Below are positions 53,344 to 62,937 of a stretch of 64,000 nucleotides of DNA, one piece after another. The stretch is from Sinorhizobium terangae. Lineage in GTDB: Bacteria > Pseudomonadota > Alphaproteobacteria > Rhizobiales > Rhizobiaceae. Position numbers and translations under genes: made by a program. Where the stretch lies: positions 1,612,001 through 1,676,000 of the forward strand of contig NZ_CP121660.1 of NCBI RefSeq assembly GCF_029714365.1, read 5' to 3'. A model generated the notes under the pieces. The model ran no database searches, was not told the DNA's origin, and saw only the letters and a list, made by a program, of their open reading frames with translations. Position 1 is the first letter of the stretch. Every line of letters starts with the position of its first letter.

Positions 53344-55821
53344 ATGGCGACGTCGAAGCTACAGGTCTATCGCAAGAAAAGGGATTTTTCGAAAACGTCG
53401 GAGCCGCCCGGCAGCCTTGCCGGCGAGAGCGGCAACCGCTTTGTCGTCCATAAACACCATGCGACGGCCGATCACTACGACCTGAGGCTTGAGGTGGGGG
53501 ACGTGCTCAAAAGCTGGGCCGTCCCGAAAGGGCCATCGCTCAATCCGGCCGACAAGCGGCTCGCGGTCGAGACCGAGGATCATCCGCTGGAATACATCGA
53601 CTTCGAGGGTGTCATCCCCGAGGGCGAGTATGGCGGCGGCCCGATGATCGTCTGGGACACGGGCGTCTGGGCGCCGATGGACGACATCGAGAAGAGCTTG
53701 CGCACGGGCGCCTTCAAGTTCCGCCTCGCCGGCGAAAAGCTCAATGGGGGCTGGATGCTGGCGCGGTTGAAAGCCAAGCCCGGCGAGGAAGACCAGCGCA
53801 ACTGGCTCCTGTTCAAGGAACGCGACCTCGCTGCCGATGCCACTGTCGACATTCTCACCGCACGCCCAGAGAGCGTCAAATCCGGACGGCGCATCGAAGA
53901 ACTGGTGGAGAAGCCGAAACCGCCAGCCAAACCTGTCAAGCCGGTCAAGCTCAATCCGGGCGCACTACCGGGCGCCGTCAAAGGTGCGGCACCCGCGCGC
54001 ATCGAACCGCAGCTTGCGACGCCTGCCGACAGGCCTCCGGGTGGCGGCGCAATCGAGAGCGGCGACTGGTTGCATGAGATCAAGTTCGACGGCTACCGGA
54101 CGATGGCGCACATCTCGGACGGTGAGGTGCGTCTTATCACCCGTGGCGGCCTCGACTGGACGAAGCGCTACGGCGATCTTCCGGAAGCCTTCCGCCGGCT
54201 GCCCTGCCGCGAGGCCGTTATCGACGGCGAAATCATCGTCCCTGACGACCAAGGAATCAGTCGCTTTTCCCTGTTGCAGGAGGCACTTTCGAGTGGCGCC
54301 GGTAACAAGCTTGTCTTCTACGCCTTCGATCTTCTCTATCTCGATGGCTGGAGTCTGCTGGCTACTCCGCTTGAAAAGCGCAAGGCGCTGCTCGCGAAAT
54401 TGCTTTCCTCGCATGTATCGGGGCGCTCGGCCATCCAGTTCAGCGATCATGTCCCTGGCGACGGGCGAGCGCTTTACGACCGGGCGTCGGAATTGGGACT
54501 TGAAGGCATTATCTCCAAGCGAGCCTCGGCGCCCTACCAGAGCGGCCGATCGAAAACCTGGACCAAGACCAAGGCGCTCCAGCCGGACGACTTCGTGATT
54601 GCCGGATACACCACCTCGGAGGCGGCCGAGGGTCTCGCCGCGCTGGCACTCGGGGAATGGGTCGAGGGCGAACTGCAATACCGCGGCAAGGTCGGAACCG
54701 GCTTCGATGCGCACACGGCGCAAGAATTGCTCGCGCGGTTGGAGCCGCTTCGCGCCGGTGCGGCAAAACTCGAGGGTGCGCCAAAGGAGATCGTCTGGGT
54801 CCGCCCCGTGCTGTGGGCACATATCCATTATGGCAACCGCACGGCCGACAATGTGCTTCGCCATGCCGTGTTCAAGGGGCTTCGCGAAATCGAACTGTCG
54901 ACGCCCGCCGCGCCGCAGCGAAAGCGGCTGATTTCGGACGCGGACCTCGCCAGCATTTCGATCACAAATCCGATGCGCCGCCTGTTCGGGAAGTCCGGCC
55001 CGACCAAGCTCGACATCGCCGTCTACTATGCGCTCGTCGGCGATTTCATGCTGCCGCATATTCTCAATCGCCCGGTCTCGCTTGTGCGCTGCCCGACGGG
55101 AAGGTCCCAGGATTGCTTCTTCCAACGTCACCCCTTCACCGGCATGCCGTCCTCGGTCGAAACCTTTCAATCAACCAACTCGGAAGGCGAGACGAAATCC
55201 TACCTTTCGGTGGGAGACGCCAAGGGATATCTCGCGCTGGCGCAATTCGGCGTCGTCGAGTTTCACACCTGGGGGACCGTCACCAAGCAGCTTGAAAAGG
55301 CTGACCGCATCGTCTTCGACCTCGACCCGGGCGAAGGCATCACCTGGCGCGAGGTGGTCGAGGCCGCCGTCCATGTGCGCGGCGAGCTGGAGGCGCTTAA
55401 CCTCGTTCCCTTCGTCAAGACATCTGGCGGCAGGGGCGTGCACGTGGTCGTGCCGATCGTGCCGAAACTCAACTGGAAAAAGGTGCATCAGGCAACAAGC
55501 GCGATTGCGACCCGTCTGGCCGCGACCGCGCCCGAGGTGTTCACCACCACGATGGGCAAGGAAAACCGCGTCAAGCGAATCTTCATCGACTTCCATCGCA
55601 ACGCGCGCGGCCACACGGCAGCCGCCCCCTACTCGCTTCGCGCGAGGACAAATCTACCGGCGTCAACCCCGGTAAGCTGGAGCGATCTCGAGTCTATCGA
55701 CGCTCCGGAGGATTTGAACTATTCTTCGCTGCCTGGCCTCCTGGTCACGTCCGGCGATCCATGGGCGGAAATAGCTGCCTTCGCCAGGGATCTGCCGCAG
55801 TTGTCCGAGGCGGGGAAGTAG
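53344..55821 (+). CDS. ligD: ATP-dependent DNA ligase D, three-domain
   Basis: NHEJ ligase of 825 residues in the order phosphoesterase (1-190), ligase (about 220-520), polymerase/primase (about 540-815). The PE domain has VVHKHHATADHYDLRLEV with His38, His44 and Asp46. The ligase nucleophile is Lys247 in EIKFDGYR. The polymerase has the metal pair D659-L-D661 in IVFDLDPGEGITW. ATG 53344 gives the normal N-terminus, though the frame is open to 53224. It starts an operon with ku, a BRCT-TPR gene, a hydrolase and xthA. Confidence 0.94.
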   Translation: MATSKLQVYRKKRDFSKTSEPPGSLAGESGNRFVVHKHHATADHYDLRLEVGDVLKSWAVPKGPSLNPADKRLAVETEDHPLEYIDFEGVIPEGEYGGGPMIVWDTGVWAPMDDIEKSLRTGAFKFRLAGEKLNGGWMLARLKAKPGEEDQRNWLLFKERDLAADATVDILTARPESVKSGRRIEELVEKPKPPAKPVKPVKLNPGALPGAVKGAAPARIEPQLATPADRPPGGGAIESGDWLHEIKFDGYRTMAHISDGEVRLITRGGLDWTKRYGDLPEAFRRLPCREAVIDGEIIVPDDQGISRFSLLQEALSSGAGNKLVFYAFDLLYLDGWSLLATPLEKRKALLAKLLSSHVSGRSAIQFSDHVPGDGRALYDRASELGLEGIISKRASAPYQSGRSKTWTKTKALQPDDFVIAGYTTSEAAEGLAALALGEWVEGELQYRGKVGTGFDAHTAQELLARLEPLRAGAAKLEGAPKEIVWVRPVLWAHIHYGNRTADNVLRHAVFKGLREIELSTPAAPQRKRLISDADLASISITNPMRRLFGKSGPTKLDIAVYYALVGDFMLPHILNRPVSLVRCPTGRSQDCFFQRHPFTGMPSSVETFQSTNSEGETKSYLSVGDAKGYLALAQFGVVEFHTWGTVTKQLEKADRIVFDLDPGEGITWREVVEAAVHVRGELEALNLVPFVKTSGGRGVHVVVPIVPKLNWKKVHQATSAIATRLAATAPEVFTTTMGKENRVKRIFIDFHRNARGHTAAAPYSLRARTNLPASTPVSWSDLESIDAPEDLNYSSLPGLLVTSGDPWAEIAAFARDLPQLSEAGK

Positions 55822-55848
55822 TTTCGTGTTGCCGCGCAGGAGACGATC

Positions 55849-56721
55849 ATGGCGCCCAGGGCAAGTTGGAAAGGTTATCTCAGACTCAGTCTCGTAAGTT
55901 GTCCAGTCAGGCTCTACCCAGCCACCAGTTCAAGTGAACGCATTACCTTCAACCAGCTTCACAAGAAGACTCACAACCGGATCAACATGAAGCCGGTGGA
56001 TCCGGAGCTCGGGCTTGTCGAACGGTCCGATCTGGTGAAGGGCTACGAATACGAAGACAAGAAATACATCATCATCGAGGACACCGATCTCGAAAGCGTC
56101 AAGATCGAATCCAACCACACGATGAACATCGAGGCCTTTGTCGACGAGGGGTCGGTCGACGTCATCTACCAGGATGCACCCTATTATCTCGCGCCCGACG
56201 GCGCGATGGCGGAAGAGACCTTCATCGTACTGCGCGAAGCTTTGCGCAAAACCGGCAAGCTGGCGATCGCCCGCCTCGTGCTCTCCAGTCGCGAACGGGT
56301 GATCACAATCGGTCCGCGCGAGACCGGCATGTTCGTCTGCACGCTCCGCAACCCGAACGAGGTGCGCGGCACGGCCGAATATTTCGGCAATATTCCGGTC
56401 GGAAACCCCGACCCTGAAATGCTGCAGCTGGCCGAAGCGCTCATCGAACAGAAGCTCACGACCTTCGATCCCAAGAATTACGAAGATCGCTATGAGATCG
56501 CTCTGATGCAGATGATCCGCGAGAAGCTCAAGGGCCACAAGCCGATCATCGCGGCAGCACCCGAGCGCGGTAACGTCATCAATCTCATGGATGCCTTGAA
56601 AGCGAGCCTCTCCCAGACGAAACCGCCGGCCAAGAGCAAGCCCAAGGCCGAGCCAGCGGCCAAACGAACTGCGAAGGCGGCAACGACCAGCGGCAAGCCG
56701 GCGGCCAAGAAAAAAGTCTGA
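55849..56721 (+). CDS. ku: Ku protein paired with LigD
   Basis: Ku of 290 residues: WKGYLRLSLVSCPVRLYPATSSSERITFNQLHKKTHNRINMKPVDPELGLVERSDLVKGYEYEDKKYIIIEDTDLESVKIES, YQDAPYYLAPDGAMAEETFIVLREAL, and a C-terminal VINLMDALKASLSQTKPPAKSKPK followed by a Lys/Ala tail. It begins 27 bases after ligD, so these two are the likely working NHEJ pair. Its stop overlaps the start of the next gene by one base (TGATG). Confidence 0.95.
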   Translation: MAPRASWKGYLRLSLVSCPVRLYPATSSSERITFNQLHKKTHNRINMKPVDPELGLVERSDLVKGYEYEDKKYIIIEDTDLESVKIESNHTMNIEAFVDEGSVDVIYQDAPYYLAPDGAMAEETFIVLREALRKTGKLAIARLVLSSRERVITIGPRETGMFVCTLRNPNEVRGTAEYFGNIPVGNPDPEMLQLAEALIEQKLTTFDPKNYEDRYEIALMQMIREKLKGHKPIIAAAPERGNVINLMDALKASLSQTKPPAKSKPKAEPAAKRTAKAATTSGKPAAKKKV

Positions 56722-57806
56722 TGGCGGTTGCAGGGCAGACATTCGGCATCGTCGGCGCCCTTGCCGCGTTTCCTCGCCGATTGGCGGCGCGCGAGGTCGA
56801 ACGGCAGTTCGGCCATCTGCGGCGCGGCATTACGCGCCAGACCTCGCACCTCGTCTTCGGCCGCAGCCTGCTTTCAACGGCGAGCGACGCGGAGATCGAA
56901 GCACGCTTCGACTCGGAAATACGCCAGAACAGACGTCCTCTCAGCGAGAACGGCTTTCTTCGGCTGCTGGGTCTGATGTCGACGCCGGAGGCATCGGCCT
57001 TGACGCGGCAGGCGCTCATCGATCAGTCGCGGCTTGCGGCCCGCACCTTCGACCTTCTTTCGCTGTTCGACGCCTTCGAGCATGACAGCGAACCCTATTC
57101 CTTCCGCGACCTGATCCTGGCCCGGAAATATGCCGGCCTGATCGACAGCGGCGCCACCTGGAGCGCGATCGCACGGTCAGTGCACCGCTCCGGCTCCGTG
57201 GCGGCGCTCACCGCGCTCTCGCTCCATCACGAGGGCGCGGACACGATTTACGCCCGCCGCGCCGAGGGCCTCAGCGAACTCGACGGGCAGTTGCTGTTCG
57301 ATCTTGGAACGTCCAGCGATGCGGAGCTTGAAGACCTCTTCGCTGAGGCGGAAGCCGCAGAGGAGGACGGCTGCTACGACCAAGCGGCGGCATTCTATCA
57401 ACGTTGCCTCGCCATCGACCCGACGGACTCCGTCGCCGCCTTCAACCGCGCAAATTGCCTCAAGGCAGCGGGCCGGCAGGTGGAAGCGGCGCATGATTAC
57501 ATCCGCGCGCTCAAACTGGACTCCAGCTTCGTCGAGGCGTGGTTCAATCTAGCCGGGCTCATGGGCGAACGCGGGCGGATCGACGCTGCGCGCCGGTACC
57601 TCAAAAAAGCCATCGAACTCGACGGCGACTATGCAGACGCTGTCTTCAACCTGGCGAAACTCGAATTCGACGCAGACAATCTCGCAGAGGCGCGCCACTG
57701 GTGGAGGCGCTATCTCGAGCTCGACAAGGATTCGGAGTGGGCACGGGCTGCCGAACGCGGCGTGCAGTTCGTCGACCTCCATCTCCTTCCAAGGAGCGCT
57801 GGCTGA
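56721..57806 (+). CDS. BRCT-like, HTH-like and TPR protein in the NHEJ operon
   Basis: A 361-residue protein. Residues 5-86 look like a BRCT domain: GQTFGIVGALAAFPRRLAAREVERQFGHLRRGITRQTSHLVFGRSLLS, closing with RPLSENGFLRLLG. Residues 127-157 (SFRDLILARKYAGLIDSGATWSAIARSVHRS) resemble a MerR-like HTH. Residues 215-345 hold TPRs (CYDQAAAFYQRCLAIDPTDSVAAFNRANCLKAAGR and two more). It overlaps ku by one base and precedes the hydrolase by one base, so it is coupled to both. BRCT domains bind phosphopeptides or DNA; a scaffold at breaks is inferred, not shown. Confidence 0.75.
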   Translation: MAVAGQTFGIVGALAAFPRRLAAREVERQFGHLRRGITRQTSHLVFGRSLLSTASDAEIEARFDSEIRQNRRPLSENGFLRLLGLMSTPEASALTRQALIDQSRLAARTFDLLSLFDAFEHDSEPYSFRDLILARKYAGLIDSGATWSAIARSVHRSGSVAALTALSLHHEGADTIYARRAEGLSELDGQLLFDLGTSSDAELEDLFAEAEAAEEDGCYDQAAAFYQRCLAIDPTDSVAAFNRANCLKAAGRQVEAAHDYIRALKLDSSFVEAWFNLAGLMGERGRIDAARRYLKKAIELDGDYADAVFNLAKLEFDADNLAEARHWWRRYLELDKDSEWARAAERGVQFVDLHLLPRSAG

Positions 57807-57807
57807 G

Positions 57808-58449
57808 ATGGGCGAAAAATTCCTGTTCGACGGACCGGAGGACGCCGCCGTCACCATCCTGCTGGCGCACGGCGCAGGCGCACCGATGGACTCGGCCTCG
57901 ATGAGCGCGACCGCCAAAGCTCTTGCCGAGGCCGGCTTTCGCGTCGCCCGTTTTGAGTTCGGTTACATGGCGGCGCGTCGGACTTCGGAAGGCCGCAAGC
58001 CGCCACCCAGGGCAGAGACGCTGAAGCCGGAATACGAGGCCGCCGTCGCGGCGCTCGGCGCGACCGGCCCGCTCGTCATCGGCGGCAAGTCGATGGGAGG
58101 GCGGGTCGCCAGCATGATTGCCGACGGCCTTCACTCGGGCGGTAAAATCGCCGGGCTGCTCTGTCTCGGCTATCCGTTTCATCCGCCGGCCAAACCGGAG
58201 CAGCTTCGCACGAAGCATCTCGCAGACTTGAAAACGCCGACATTGATCTGCCAGGGAACACGCGACGAGTTCGGCACCCGCGACGACGTCGCCGGCTACG
58301 CCCTCTCCGATGCGATCGAAATCCTGTGGCTCGAGGACGGCGACCACGACCTCAAACCGCGCAAGAGCGTGTCGGGCTTTTCGGCTGCCGATCATCTGAA
58401 GACGGTGGCCGAAACCGTTCGCGCCTGGACTGGCCGGCTGGTGCGCTGA
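57808..58449 (+). CDS. Alpha/beta hydrolase (dienelactone hydrolase-like)
   Basis: A 213-residue alpha/beta hydrolase with LLAHGAGAPMDSASMSATAKALAEAGFRVARFEFGYMAARR, nucleophile Ser in VIGGKSMGGRVASMIA, Asp in LICQGTRDEFG and His in LEDGDHDLKPRK. This is the KANL3/Tex30-like small hydrolase group, whose substrate is unknown. ATG 57808 follows AAGGAGC and starts one base after the BRCT-TPR stop, which argues for coupled translation. Its presence in a repair operon is unexplained. Confidence 0.83.
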   Translation: MGEKFLFDGPEDAAVTILLAHGAGAPMDSASMSATAKALAEAGFRVARFEFGYMAARRTSEGRKPPPRAETLKPEYEAAVAALGATGPLVIGGKSMGGRVASMIADGLHSGGKIAGLLCLGYPFHPPAKPEQLRTKHLADLKTPTLICQGTRDEFGTRDDVAGYALSDAIEILWLEDGDHDLKPRKSVSGFSAADHLKTVAETVRAWTGRLVR

Positions 58450-58453
58450 GCAC

Positions 58454-59227
58454 ATGAAGATCGCGACCTTCAACATCAATGGCGTCAACCGGCGGCTTGA
58501 GAACCTGCTCGCCTGGCTCACCACGGCCGAACCCGATGTCGTCTGCCTGCAGGAACTCAAGGCCACGGACGGCCAATTCCCCAAGGCAGCAATCGAGGCG
58601 GCCGGCTATGGTGCGGTGTGGCGCGGACAGGCCGCCTGGAACGGCGTCGCGATCCTCGCGCGCGATTGCGAGCCGATCCTGACCCGGGCGGAGTTGCCCG
58701 GTGACCCGTCCGATACGCAGAGCCGATACATCGAAGCGGCCGTGAACGGCATTCTCATCACCTCGCTCTACGCCCCCAACGGCAATCCGCAGCCCGGACC
58801 GAAATTCGACTACAAACTGGCCTGGCATGAACGCCTGAGGCTGCATGCTGCCGAACTGCTGGCGACCGGTCTGCCGGTGGTGCTTGCTGGCGACTACAAC
58901 GTGGTGCCCGAGCCGCGCGACATCTACCCGACCCGCTCCTACGACGAGAACGCGCTCGTACAACCCGAAAGCCGCGCCGCCTTCCGGCACCTACTCGACC
59001 AGGGCTGGCTCGACGCGCTCCGCAATATTTATCCGGAAGAACGGCTTTTCACGTTCTGGGACTACCGCCGCAACCGCTGGCAGCGCGACGCGGGCCTGCG
59101 TCTCGACCACGTTCTCTTGAGCCGGAAGCTCACACGCCGGCTCGCAGGTGCCGGCATCGACCGGGACGTGCGCGGCGTCGACGGCGCGAGCGACCACGCA
59201 CCGGTGTGGATTACGTTGCGAGATTAA
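58454..59227 (+). CDS. xthA: Exodeoxyribonuclease III / AP endonuclease
   Basis: A 257-residue member of the ExoIII family: MKIATFNINGVNRRLENLLAWLTTAEPDVVCLQELKATDGQFPKAAIEAAGYG, SRYIEAAVNGILITSLYAPNGNP, VVLAGDYNVVPEPRDIY, RLDHVLLSRKL and GASDHAPVWI. All catalytic motifs (Asn7, Glu in QELK, GDYN, SDHAP) are kept. It cuts at abasic sites and removes 3' blocks, work that can prepare ends for LigD. It starts 4 bases after the hydrolase and ends the operon. Confidence 0.9.
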   Translation: MKIATFNINGVNRRLENLLAWLTTAEPDVVCLQELKATDGQFPKAAIEAAGYGAVWRGQAAWNGVAILARDCEPILTRAELPGDPSDTQSRYIEAAVNGILITSLYAPNGNPQPGPKFDYKLAWHERLRLHAAELLATGLPVVLAGDYNVVPEPRDIYPTRSYDENALVQPESRAAFRHLLDQGWLDALRNIYPEERLFTFWDYRRNRWQRDAGLRLDHVLLSRKLTRRLAGAGIDRDVRGVDGASDHAPVWITLRD

Positions 59228-59310
59228 TAGACCTCCTCCCCGTCCGAGGTCCACAAGGGGGGAGAAGGTGGCGGTAGCGGGATGCGGACCTTGCGCCCAT
59301 CTCCCGAAGG

Positions 59311-60516
59311 CTAAAACCCGACGCGCCGCCGCGAGGCCATGACATAGAGCGCGCTTGAAAGTGTCGCGACAGCGCAATAGGTGATGGCGCCGAGCGGACC
59401 GAAGCCGTCCACGAAGAGACCGCCCAGGATGGCACCGCTGGCGATCCCGACCTGGAACGTGGCGACGATCAAGCCGCCGGTGCTTTCCGCATGGTCTGGC
59501 GCTGCGCGCACCATCCAGGTCTGCACGGCGACGGGCAACGCGCCGAAGGCGAAGCCCCAGAGGGTTACCGCAACGGCAGAAATCAGATCAATCGAACCGA
59601 GAGTCACAAGAGTCAGTGCCATCGCCGCGATGAGCAGGGTGCCAAGGGTCACAGCCGCGGTAATGCTCCGTTCGATAATGAAGCCGCCGGCGAGGTTGCC
59701 GAAAAAGCCGCCGATGCCGTAAGCAAGCAGGATCATCGATATCGCCTCGATGCCGAAGACAGGCACCCTCTCCAAGAAAGGACGAACGTAGGTGAAGCCA
59801 GCGAAGTGACCCGATACGAAGAGCATAACCGTGATGATACCGATGCGGATGCTCGGCTTGCGCATGAGGTCGAACAGAAGCCTGAGGCTCGGCACGGATT
59901 GCGGTGGCAGGCGCGGTATGCTCGCCATCTGGACGAGGAGCGTCACGAGACCGACCGCTGCGGCCATCAGGAAGGCGGCACGCCAGCCCCAGAGATCACC
60001 GATATAGGCACCGACGGGCGCTGCACAGACGGTCGCGACGGAGACGCCGGTGAAGACGATCGACATGGCGCGCGGCACGAGAGCCATCGGCACGAGACGC
60101 AGCGCGATCGCCGCCATCATCGACCAGAAGCCGCCGAGCCCGATGCCGAGGACGATCCGGGCGGCAAGGAGCATGGCGAGATTGGTGGCGAAGGCCGCGA
60201 TCAGGCTGGAGGCGATCAGGGCCAGGGTGAATCCCCAAAGCACCAGCCGGCGATCGAGGCGGCGCGTGATAATCGCTATCGTCAAGCCCGCGACCGCGCC
60301 GACGACGGCGGTCGCGGTGACCGCCTGGCCCGCTGTACCTGTGCTGATGCCGAGATCGGCCGCCATCGGCGTTAGGATGCTGACCGGAAGGAACTCTGCG
60401 GTGACGAGGCCGAACACGCCGAGTGCAAGCGAGGCCACGCCAGCCCAGGCCGGATCGCTTCGTTCGTCGTTTTCCGGCATCAGTCCGGCATCCAGTGTTG
60501 TCGCTGTTTCTGTCAT
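59311..60516 (-). CDS. MFS transporter (DHA1/AraJ-like)
   Basis: A 401-residue permease with 12 helices. ASLALGVFGLVTAEFLPVSILTPMAADLGISTGTAGQAVTATAVVGAVAGLTIAIITRRLDRRLVLWG is the DHA1 front, similar to sugar efflux and AraJ-like proteins, and GDLWGWRAAFLMAAAVG is motif C. It probably exports a drug or sugar. It is divergent from an AraC gene over 73 bases; GGAG is before its ATG. Confidence 0.87.
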   Translation of the reverse strand: MTETATTLDAGLMPENDERSDPAWAGVASLALGVFGLVTAEFLPVSILTPMAADLGISTGTAGQAVTATAVVGAVAGLTIAIITRRLDRRLVLWGFTLALIASSLIAAFATNLAMLLAARIVLGIGLGGFWSMMAAIALRLVPMALVPRAMSIVFTGVSVATVCAAPVGAYIGDLWGWRAAFLMAAAVGLVTLLVQMASIPRLPPQSVPSLRLLFDLMRKPSIRIGIITVMLFVSGHFAGFTYVRPFLERVPVFGIEAISMILLAYGIGGFFGNLAGGFIIERSITAAVTLGTLLIAAMALTLVTLGSIDLISAVAVTLWGFAFGALPVAVQTWMVRAAPDHAESTGGLIVATFQVGIASGAILGGLFVDGFGPLGAITYCAVATLSSALYVMASRRRVGF

Positions 60517-60589
60517 GAGAGCGTCTCCGTTGTGTGTTTCGGTTAGATAAGTCGTGACGCCCTGGACGTTCCATGCTAGAAATTCCGCA

Positions 60590-61576
60590 ATGCTTGATCA
60601 TTCGTCCAAAAATGACGCCTCCGCCTCCGAGGATTTCCTGACCGAGCTCTTGCGCGGACTGCGCCTCGACGGGGTTGATTACGTGCGTTGCGAATTGACC
60701 GCGCCCTGGGGCATCTCATTTCCGGCGCAGGAGACGGCGCGGTTCCATTTCATCTGCGGGGACTGCTGGTTGCGCGTTCCCGAAGGCGACTGGATCGAGT
60801 TGAAACGCGGTGATGCCGTGCTCTTGCCGCGCGGCGGCGAGCACGCATTGGCAAGTTCGCCGGACGAGAGATTGTCGCCGCTCACGGCCTATTCGGCCCA
60901 GGAGGTATGCGATTGCGTCTACAACGTCTGCAGTGGCGGGCGTGGTGCAACCACCATCCTTTTCTGCGGAACCCTGCGGTTCAACGTCGACGTGATGCAC
61001 CCTCTCTTGCGGATGATGCCGGACGTGATGCGCATCGACGCGCTGACCGCCAGCGAACCGGCGATCCCGCATCTGCTTGACGCCATGGCGCGCGAGGTCG
61101 GCGCGAGCCGCGTCGGGTCGGGCGGCGTGCTGGCGCGGCTTGCCGACGTGCTGGCTGCACTGATCATCCGCTCTTGGGTGGAACACGGCTGCGGCAATAC
61201 GAGCGGCTGGGTGGCCGCAGTCCGCCATCCGGCCATTGGCCGGGTGATCGCGGCCATGCATCTCGATCCGGAAAAGAACTGGACGGTCGATTCCCTCGCG
61301 AGACTCATGGGCGCTTCCCGCTCCGGCTTCGCACAACAGTTCGCCGCCGTCGTCGGCGAGACGCCGGCGCGCTATCTGGCGCAGGTGCGCATGCATCAGG
61401 CGCGCCAATGGCTAACCCGTGACCGTATGCGTATCTCCGTCGTGGCGAGGCGCCTGGGCTACGACTCCGAAGCCTCCTTCAGCCGCGCCTTCAAACGCGT
61501 CATCGGCGCACCCCCAAGCCACTATCGTGGCGTCGAGGCGTCGGATGCGCCGGCATTCGGCACGGCCGACGGGTGA
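60590..61576 (+). CDS. AraC-family regulator with cupin domain
   Basis: A 328-residue AraC protein. The N-terminal cupin part reads RFHFICGDCWLRVPEGDWIELKRGDAVLLPRGGEHALAS. The C-terminal HTH pair is NWTVDSLARLMGASRSGFAQQFAAVVGETPARYLAQVRMHQARQWLTRDRMRISVVARRLGYDSEASFSRAFKRVIGAPPSHYR. ATG 60590 is preferred over 60554 on family length. It probably controls the divergent MFS gene. Confidence 0.88.
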   Translation: MLDHSSKNDASASEDFLTELLRGLRLDGVDYVRCELTAPWGISFPAQETARFHFICGDCWLRVPEGDWIELKRGDAVLLPRGGEHALASSPDERLSPLTAYSAQEVCDCVYNVCSGGRGATTILFCGTLRFNVDVMHPLLRMMPDVMRIDALTASEPAIPHLLDAMAREVGASRVGSGGVLARLADVLAALIIRSWVEHGCGNTSGWVAAVRHPAIGRVIAAMHLDPEKNWTVDSLARLMGASRSGFAQQFAAVVGETPARYLAQVRMHQARQWLTRDRMRISVVARRLGYDSEASFSRAFKRVIGAPPSHYRGVEASDAPAFGTADG

Positions 61577-61893
61577 TCCCAACCCCTTCCTTCCGCTGCA
61601 TGCGAACGTGGGAAGCAGGAGCGGGCTCCTGCCTCCCTTCCAACTTGAGACGTCAACGAGCGACCCTGGAAGGTTGCGTTGCAAATTCTCGGGCGTCACT
61701 GCACAATTATTGTCCCATGGGATGCGCTTCGGCCGCCGCAGGTCGATCATTTAGCCTCACGCCGGCAGTTTGTCGGTGCTGGTACACGTGCAGCCGTGAT
61801 TAGAAATCGCGACAATCGACGGTGTCATTTGGCGATGTGCGTCCAATCGTGCAGGATAACGAGGCCGGACAAAGCAAGGCACGGAGGCGACCA
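61577..61893. other. Gap without a recognisable gene
   Basis: Between the AraC gene and the beta-hydroxyacid dehydrogenase. Only short frames without pattern are seen; it should hold the promoter of the latter. Confidence 0.4.
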
Positions 61894-62781
61894 ATGGCGA
61901 AAGTGAATGTGGGTTTCATCGGGCTCGGGCTGATGGGTCAGGGCATGGCGACGAACATCGTCAGAAAGGGCTGGCCACTTGCGGTGATGGCGCATCGCAA
62001 CCGGGCGCCGGTCGAAGCGCTCCTCGCCGAGGGCGCGACGGAAGTCAAAACGCCGCGCGAAATGGCCGAACGATGCGACATCATCGTTCTCTGCGTCACC
62101 GGCTCGCCGGAGGTACTGTCGGTCGTCGAGGGTGCGGACGGCATCGCGGCCGCGGGCAAGCCGCTCACGATCATCGACTGCTCTACCTCCGATCCCTCCG
62201 TCACCCTGAAGCTCGCCGAGGATCTGGCCGAAAAAGGGACCACGCTCCTCGACGCGCCGCTCAGCCGCACGCCGGCCGATGCCGCCGCCGGCACGCTCGA
62301 TGTCATGATCGGCGGCGCTGACGACGATGTGCGGCGTGTCTGGCCGGTGCTCGAATGCTTCGCCGGACGCATCGTCCACACCGGCCCGACCGGCACCGGC
62401 CACACCATGAAGCTCCTCAACAACTTTTTGGCGATGGGCTACGCCGCGCTCTATTCCGAGGCCTTGATGCTCGGACGGAAGGCAGGTCTCACCCGTGAAG
62501 TCTTCGACAGCGTCATCCGCGGCGGGCGGATGGATTGCCCGTTCTACCAGACATTCTTCCGCTGGGTACTGGAGCGCGACCCGAATGCGCACAAATTCGC
62601 CATCCGCAACGCCTTCAAGGACATGAGCTATCTCGCGGCCTTCGCCAACACGTCCGGCGCCGCCAACCCGATCGGCGCCGCCGTCCGCAATTCCTTCGCC
62701 CAAGCCGTCGGCGCTGGTCGCGGCGAAGACTATGTGCCGATGCTGTCCGATTTCATCGCGAAGGCGAACGGGATCAAGTAG
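61894..62781 (+). CDS. Beta-hydroxyacid dehydrogenase (3-hydroxyisobutyrate dehydrogenase-like)
   Basis: A 295-residue NAD(P)-dependent enzyme. The cofactor loop is GFIGLGLMGQGMATNIVRKG, the substrate motif LLDAPLSRTPADAAAGTLDVMIGG, and the catalytic Lys is in GTGHTMKLLNNFLAMGYAALYSEALMLGRKAG. ATG 61894 follows ACGGAGG. The SRTPADAAAGTLD variant differs from the SGG motif of LtnD at 44290, so it has another substrate, possibly tartronate semialdehyde or a hydroxybutyrate. It stands alone. Confidence 0.88.
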   Translation: MAKVNVGFIGLGLMGQGMATNIVRKGWPLAVMAHRNRAPVEALLAEGATEVKTPREMAERCDIIVLCVTGSPEVLSVVEGADGIAAAGKPLTIIDCSTSDPSVTLKLAEDLAEKGTTLLDAPLSRTPADAAAGTLDVMIGGADDDVRRVWPVLECFAGRIVHTGPTGTGHTMKLLNNFLAMGYAALYSEALMLGRKAGLTREVFDSVIRGGRMDCPFYQTFFRWVLERDPNAHKFAIRNAFKDMSYLAAFANTSGAANPIGAAVRNSFAQAVGAGRGEDYVPMLSDFIAKANGIK

Positions 62782-62937
62782 TCACACAGCGAACCGAGGA
62801 GTTGCGTCGTGAACTATGCCCACCGCCTAGCGTACCGTGCTCCGTGGACCTAACCCTTCATCCTATTCGTTGCTCCAACCCTTTAACATTAGAAGTCGCT
62901 CGCCTTGACCGGATTAGAACCAGGACAGGTCGGCCCC

